Source of the DNA: an uncultured Lachnospiraceae bacterium
GTDB taxonomy: Bacteria > Bacillota > Clostridia > Lachnospirales > Lachnospiraceae
Length of the DNA: 8,973 nt
Reading direction: 5' to 3'
Assembly: GCA_902473545.1 (NCBI GenBank)
Contig: CABRSG010000085.1
Span: 1-8,973 of the forward strand
Under the pieces are notes generated by a model that saw only the letters and a list, made by a program, of their open reading frames with translations, had not been told where the DNA came from and did no database searches. This document shows positions 6,470-8,973 of this stretch, piece after piece. Each line of letters begins with the position of its first letter. Position 1 is the stretch's first letter. The position numbers and the translations under genes were made by a program.

Positions 6470-7411
6470 TTATAAGTCACTCTTTTTTTCCGTGCGCTCT
6501 TCATAGCGCGCGATAATTTCCTGAGCGCGTTCTTCGCTGATGAGCTTGAGTGTTTTTACGCAGAAATAACTTTTGTCGTCCTCTGTTTTTTTTATGCGGA
6601 TTTTTCCCTTTAACCAGCCGTGCTCCTCACAGTAGGAGAGGCAGCGGTAGTTTTTGCTCCCGCCGGTAAACCAGGGAATTTTTTTTACCGCTTTTTTGCC
6701 GCAGACATAGCAGGTGGTGGAGCGAACGACACGATCTTTCATGGCGGCAGTTCGCGACGGAAATTTTTTAGAGACATACTTTGAGTAATTTTCGAATGTC
6801 TCATAAATTTCTTCATTACGCCGCTGTGGAATCCGGAAATAGTCGATCGAATAATAGGAGAGCAGCGTATCCTCCGGCAGAAAGCGCATTACGGCTGCGG
6901 TGTAGTAGGCGTCGGAGAGCGCTTCGTGAAAGGGAACATTTTTCTTAATATGCAGCATATCCACGGCGTGCTCCAGCGTGCGGCGGCTTTTTCCGTCCTC
7001 AAAGGTGAGACTGAAAATTTTCTGGATGTCATAAAATTTCAGCGGAAAGGGAAGGAAGCCTGACAGCTTATGGTAGCGGATGTTTCTCTGAAGCTCCAGA
7101 AGATCCAGTGAACCCCAGGTACAGTAGTGTGCGTCCGGTCCGCACCATTTCCGGAATCTTTCAAGAACCGCCGGAAAGAAATCAGCACTTTCAAGCGCCT
7201 TCGGATTGATATGCACGATTTCCTGCGTTTTACTGTGCAGACGCAAATAGACCGTCGGTCTGATATACTCATGAAAACGGTCTGTCTCAATTTTTTCACT
7301 ATTCAGCTTTATGGCGCCGATCTCCAATATCTCAAAAGGAAGATCGCGCAGCTCATGTTCCTTGCCGTCCGGGCACTGGTTCCATTCCAAATCAAATACG
7401 ATGTAATTCAT
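6470..7411 (-). CDS. DEDDh 3'-5' exonuclease with zinc-ribbon-like tail
   Basis: This is a 313-residue protein of the RNase T/DnaQ exonuclease superfamily, resembling KapD-type proteins. It would remove nucleotides from 3' ends of RNA or DNA using two metal ions. The Exo I motif is VFDLEWN (D7, E9), Exo II contains D103 in TWGSLDLLELQRN, and Exo III is H162-EALS-D167. The set is complete. After residue 220 a separate region carries C234-x2-C237, C257, C261 and H264, spaced like a zinc ribbon, which simple KapD-type proteins of about 200 residues lack. The frame is open further upstream to 7573, but I place the start at 7411 because the family begins directly with this (M)xYIVFDLE strand and because a perfect promoter (7418-7446) lies in the extension. 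There is almost no Shine-Dalgarno. The transcript is probably leaderless and monocistronic. Confidence 0.87.
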   Translation of the reverse strand: MNYIVFDLEWNQCPDGKEHELRDLPFEILEIGAIKLNSEKIETDRFHEYIRPTVYLRLHSKTQEIVHINPKALESADFFPAVLERFRKWCGPDAHYCTWGSLDLLELQRNIRYHKLSGFLPFPLKFYDIQKIFSLTFEDGKSRRTLEHAVDMLHIKKNVPFHEALSDAYYTAAVMRFLPEDTLLSYYSIDYFRIPQRRNEEIYETFENYSKYVSKKFPSRTAAMKDRVVRSTTCYVCGKKAVKKIPWFTGGSKNYRCLSYCEEHGWLKGKIRIKKTEDDKSYFCVKTLKLISEERAQEIIARYEERTEKKSDL

Positions 7412-7417
7412 GAGCCT

Positions 7418-7446
7418 ATTATACATACGTCGCGAGGGGATGTCAA
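7418..7446 (-). promoter_or_regulatory. Perfect consensus sigma-A promoter giving a leaderless exonuclease mRNA
   Basis: On the minus strand, TTGACA (7446-7441), a 17-base spacer and TATAAT (7423-7418) match the consensus at all twelve positions. Counting the last -10 base as -7, position +1 falls on base 7411, the A of the exonuclease ATG. No Shine-Dalgarno can precede the start in such an mRNA. Confidence 0.85.
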
Positions 7447-7533
7447 ATGGTGATATTGTCCTGTTCCCCACTGTTTTCGTGCATTGTGTATAAAATTTAA
7501 AAATACTTTCGTCAAACTGCCTGCCGCAAAAAA

Positions 7534-7565
7534 CTTGTCTGTTGCACATGAGCAGATGTGACAAG
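7534..7565. repeat. Nested inverted repeat upstream of the ATPase gene
   Basis: CTTGTC (7534-7539) and GACAAG (7560-7565) form an outer inverted repeat. CACAT (7545-7549) and ATGTG (7556-7560) form an inner one around GAGCAG. The inner stem runs directly into ACAAG, leaving a six-base bulge on the left arm. It lies in the 279-base gap between the divergent exonuclease and ATPase genes and could be a regulator binding site. There is no T run for termination. Confidence 0.3.
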
Positions 7566-7593
7566 CCATTCAAGAAAATTTTGTTTATTAGTG

Positions 7594-7625
7594 GTATAGC
7601 GCTTTTCGGGAAAATAAGCTATACT
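7594..7625 (+). promoter_or_regulatory. Putative operator/promoter of the sugar ABC ATPase gene
   Basis: GTATAGC (7594-7600) and GCTATAC (7618-7624) are a perfect 7 bp inverted repeat with 17 bases between. The right arm overlaps a possible -10 box TATACT (7620-7625). No good -35 box lies 16-18 bases upstream, so the promoter is either weak and activator-dependent or placed elsewhere. Transcription from here would give a leader of about 59 nt containing a second small hairpin (GCAAAC 7636-7641 with GTTTGC 7647-7652). Confidence 0.4.
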
Positions 7626-7674
7626 CTTTTCATAGGCAAACAAAGGGTTTGCGTGACAACTTGATAAAAATTCT

Positions 7675-7680
7675 AGGAGG
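7675..7680 (+). promoter_or_regulatory. Ribosome binding site of the ABC ATPase gene
   Basis: A perfect AGGAGG sits ten bases before the ATG at 7691 and fixes the start. Its strength fits the highly expressed codon style of the gene. Confidence 0.85.
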
Positions 7681-7690
7681 AAAGTAAAAA

Positions 7691-8803
7691 ATGGCAAGTT
7701 TATCTTTGGAGCACATTTACAAAAGATACCCGAACGGATTTGAAGCAGTTAAAGATTTCAATCTTCAGATTGAAGACAAAGAGTTCATCATCTTCGTAGG
7801 TCCGTCCGGATGTGGTAAATCTACCACTCTTCGTATGATCGCTGGTCTGGAAGAAATCTCAGAGGGTACTCTGAAAATCGGCGACAGAATTGTAAACGAT
7901 GTAGAGCCGAAGGACAGAGACATCGCAATGGTATTCCAGAACTACGCTCTGTATCCGCATATGACTGTTTATGATAACATGGCATTTGGTCTGAAACTGA
8001 GAAAGGTTCCGAAGGATCAGATCGACAAGATGGTTAGAGAAGCTGCAAAGATCCTCGACCTTGACAAACTGTTAGACCGTAAGCCGAAGGCTCTTTCCGG
8101 TGGTCAGAGACAGCGTGTTGCTATGGGACGTGCTATCGTTCGTGATCCGAAGGTATTCCTTATGGACGAGCCGCTGTCAAACCTGGACGCAAAACTTCGT
8201 GTTCAGATGCGTATTGAGATTTCCAAGCTGCACCAGAGACTGGGCGCAACCATCATCTACGTAACACATGACCAGACCGAGGCTATGACGCTTGGTACCA
8301 GAATCGTTGTTATGAAAGACGGTATCGTTCAGCAGGTAGATTCTCCGCAGAACCTTTACAATCATCCGGGCAACCTGTTCGTAGCTGGATTCATCGGATC
8401 CCCGCAGATGAACTTCATGGATGCTGTTGTAAACGTAAAGGGCAACGATGTAGACCTGAAGGTTGGCAGCTTTGATATCAAGCTTCCGGCTGCAAAGGCA
8501 AAAGCTCTCATCGACGGCGGATATGCTGGAAAGACTGTTGTTATGGGTATTCGTCCGGAAGATGTACATGACGATCCGGCATTTGTTGCAGCTCATCCGG
8601 ATACCAAGATTGAAGCTACCATCAGAGTATACGAGCTGCTTGGTGCAGAAGTATTCCTGTATTTCGATCTGGAGAACTTCCCGATGACGGCACGTGTAAA
8701 CCCGACGACTACAGCAAGAACAGGCAGCAATGTTACATTTGCTCTGGATGCAGACAAGATCCACGTATTCGACAAAGAGACAGAACTTACCATCACAAAC
8801 TAG
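7691..8803 (+). CDS. Carbohydrate ABC transporter ATP-binding protein, UgpC/MsmK/MsmX type
   Basis: This 370-residue protein is the ATPase of CUT1-family sugar importers. It sits on the cytoplasmic face of the membrane and powers uptake by binding the permease pair. Motifs in order are Walker A GPSGCGKST (37-45), the Q-loop Q83 in VFQNYALYPH, the signature LSGGQ (135-139), Walker B VFLMDEP (155-161), D-loop SNLD (163-166), and H-loop H193 in VTHDQTEAM. A C-terminal regulatory MOBE/TOBE region follows (about 235-370, with GIRPEDV at 286-292). Length is normal for the family. No permease or solute-binding gene is next to it and a terminator follows directly, which fits the multitask ATPases (MsmX, MsmK) that serve several importers. 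Codons (GTT, GTA, GCT and AGA rich) are more biased than in neighbouring genes, suggesting strong expression. The long open frame antisense to it is a shadow. Confidence 0.95.
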   Translation: MASLSLEHIYKRYPNGFEAVKDFNLQIEDKEFIIFVGPSGCGKSTTLRMIAGLEEISEGTLKIGDRIVNDVEPKDRDIAMVFQNYALYPHMTVYDNMAFGLKLRKVPKDQIDKMVREAAKILDLDKLLDRKPKALSGGQRQRVAMGRAIVRDPKVFLMDEPLSNLDAKLRVQMRIEISKLHQRLGATIIYVTHDQTEAMTLGTRIVVMKDGIVQQVDSPQNLYNHPGNLFVAGFIGSPQMNFMDAVVNVKGNDVDLKVGSFDIKLPAAKAKALIDGGYAGKTVVMGIRPEDVHDDPAFVAAHPDTKIEATIRVYELLGAEVFLYFDLENFPMTARVNPTTTARTGSNVTFALDADKIHVFDKETELTITN

Positions 8804-8819
8804 TATTTATAGATATTTC

Positions 8820-8850
8820 GGGAGATGCTTATGCAGCATCTCCCTTTTTT
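8820..8850 (+). terminator. Intrinsic terminator of the ABC ATPase gene
   Basis: GGGAGATGCT (8820-8829) pairs perfectly with AGCATCTCCC (8835-8844) around a 5-base loop, and TTTTTT (8845-8850) follows immediately. It lies 17 bases after the stop codon. Confidence 0.93.
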
Positions 8851-8868
8851 CAGCAGCTAACTCAACTC

Positions 8869-8897
8869 TTGTAGCACTTTCTTATTCATGGTATACT
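8869..8897 (+). promoter_or_regulatory. Sigma-A promoter leading out of the window
   Basis: A -35 box TTGTAG (8869-8874), a 17-base spacer and a -10 box TATACT (8892-8897) are present, with TG in the extended -10 position. Transcription should start near 8904. No start codon with a Shine-Dalgarno is visible in the remaining 70 bases, so the transcript begins with a leader or is a non-coding RNA. Confidence 0.65.
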
Positions 8898-8935
8898 TAT
8901 GATGTCAGGATTGCTGGGGCTTTGACCTCGACATC

Positions 8936-8962
8936 GTTACTGTTCACTCCGTTCGCAGTAAC
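8936..8962. repeat. Hairpin-forming inverted repeat near the right edge
   Basis: GTTACTG (8936-8942) and CAGTAAC (8956-8962) form a perfect 7 bp stem with a 13-base loop. No T run follows, so it is not a terminator. It lies about 30 bases inside the transcript predicted from the promoter at 8869-8897, and may be part of a structured leader, a small RNA or a dispersed palindromic element. Confidence 0.5.
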
Positions 8963-8973
8963 CTTCGCAAATC

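Noticed and set aside
7412..7573. N-terminal extension of the exonuclease frame to 7573
   Set aside because: The family starts at the VFDLE strand, and the extension contains a perfect promoter. Its residues show no domain character.
8177..8764. 195-codon minus-strand open frame antisense to the ABC ATPase
   Set aside because: Cysteine- and serine-rich low-quality sequence with no start signal, opposite a highly conserved gene.

Overview
The window looks like chromosomal DNA of a Gram-positive anaerobe of the Lachnospiraceae/Clostridia type. The clues are moderate GC, purine-rich Shine-Dalgarno sites (AGGAGG, GGGAGG), clear sigma-A promoters with extended -10 boxes, a DacF-type carboxypeptidase with Thr-Glu-Ala linkers, and a stand-alone UgpC/MsmK-type sugar-transport ATPase. 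This assignment is inferred from protein and promoter style, not from a marker gene. I see no CRISPR array, tRNA, rRNA or complete mobile element.

Layout, left to right. Bases 1-56 hold the 3' end of a cut-off plus-strand gene, whose stop overlaps the start of a calcineurin-like metallophosphoesterase (53-679). Facing it is a minus-strand operon read from about 3587 down to 700: two cytoplasmic alpha/beta-hydrolase esterases (3476-2688 and 2687-1938, abutting with no gap) and an ATP-grasp ligase (1896-700). The operon has a good promoter (3594-3622) and a leader of about 110 nt that can fold into two hairpins. Divergent from it, with its own promoter (3682-3710), is a secreted penicillin-binding D,D-carboxypeptidase (3750-5552) carrying an unusual C-terminal membrane helix and predicted cytoplasmic coiled coil. 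A small degenerate tyrosine-recombinase-like gene (5600-6337) follows in the same direction. Two terminators (6347-6403 and 6425-6448) separate it from a minus-strand DEDDh 3'-5' exonuclease (7411-6470) with a zinc-ribbon-like tail. A perfect consensus promoter places the exonuclease's +1 exactly on the A of its ATG, which predicts a leaderless mRNA. Last comes the sugar ABC transporter ATPase (7691-8803) with its terminator (8820-8850). A further promoter and hairpin lead out of the window.

How the genes work together. The most system-like unit is the esterase-esterase-ATP-grasp operon: one enzyme that should make an amide or similar bond at ATP cost, and two serine hydrolases that could cut ester or amide bonds, all cytoplasmic and probably on one transcript. 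Its substrate cannot be read from the sequence. The carboxypeptidase trims peptidoglycan stem peptides, and its tail suggests a cytoplasmic partner. The ATPase has no permease or binding protein nearby, so it probably energises several carbohydrate importers encoded elsewhere.
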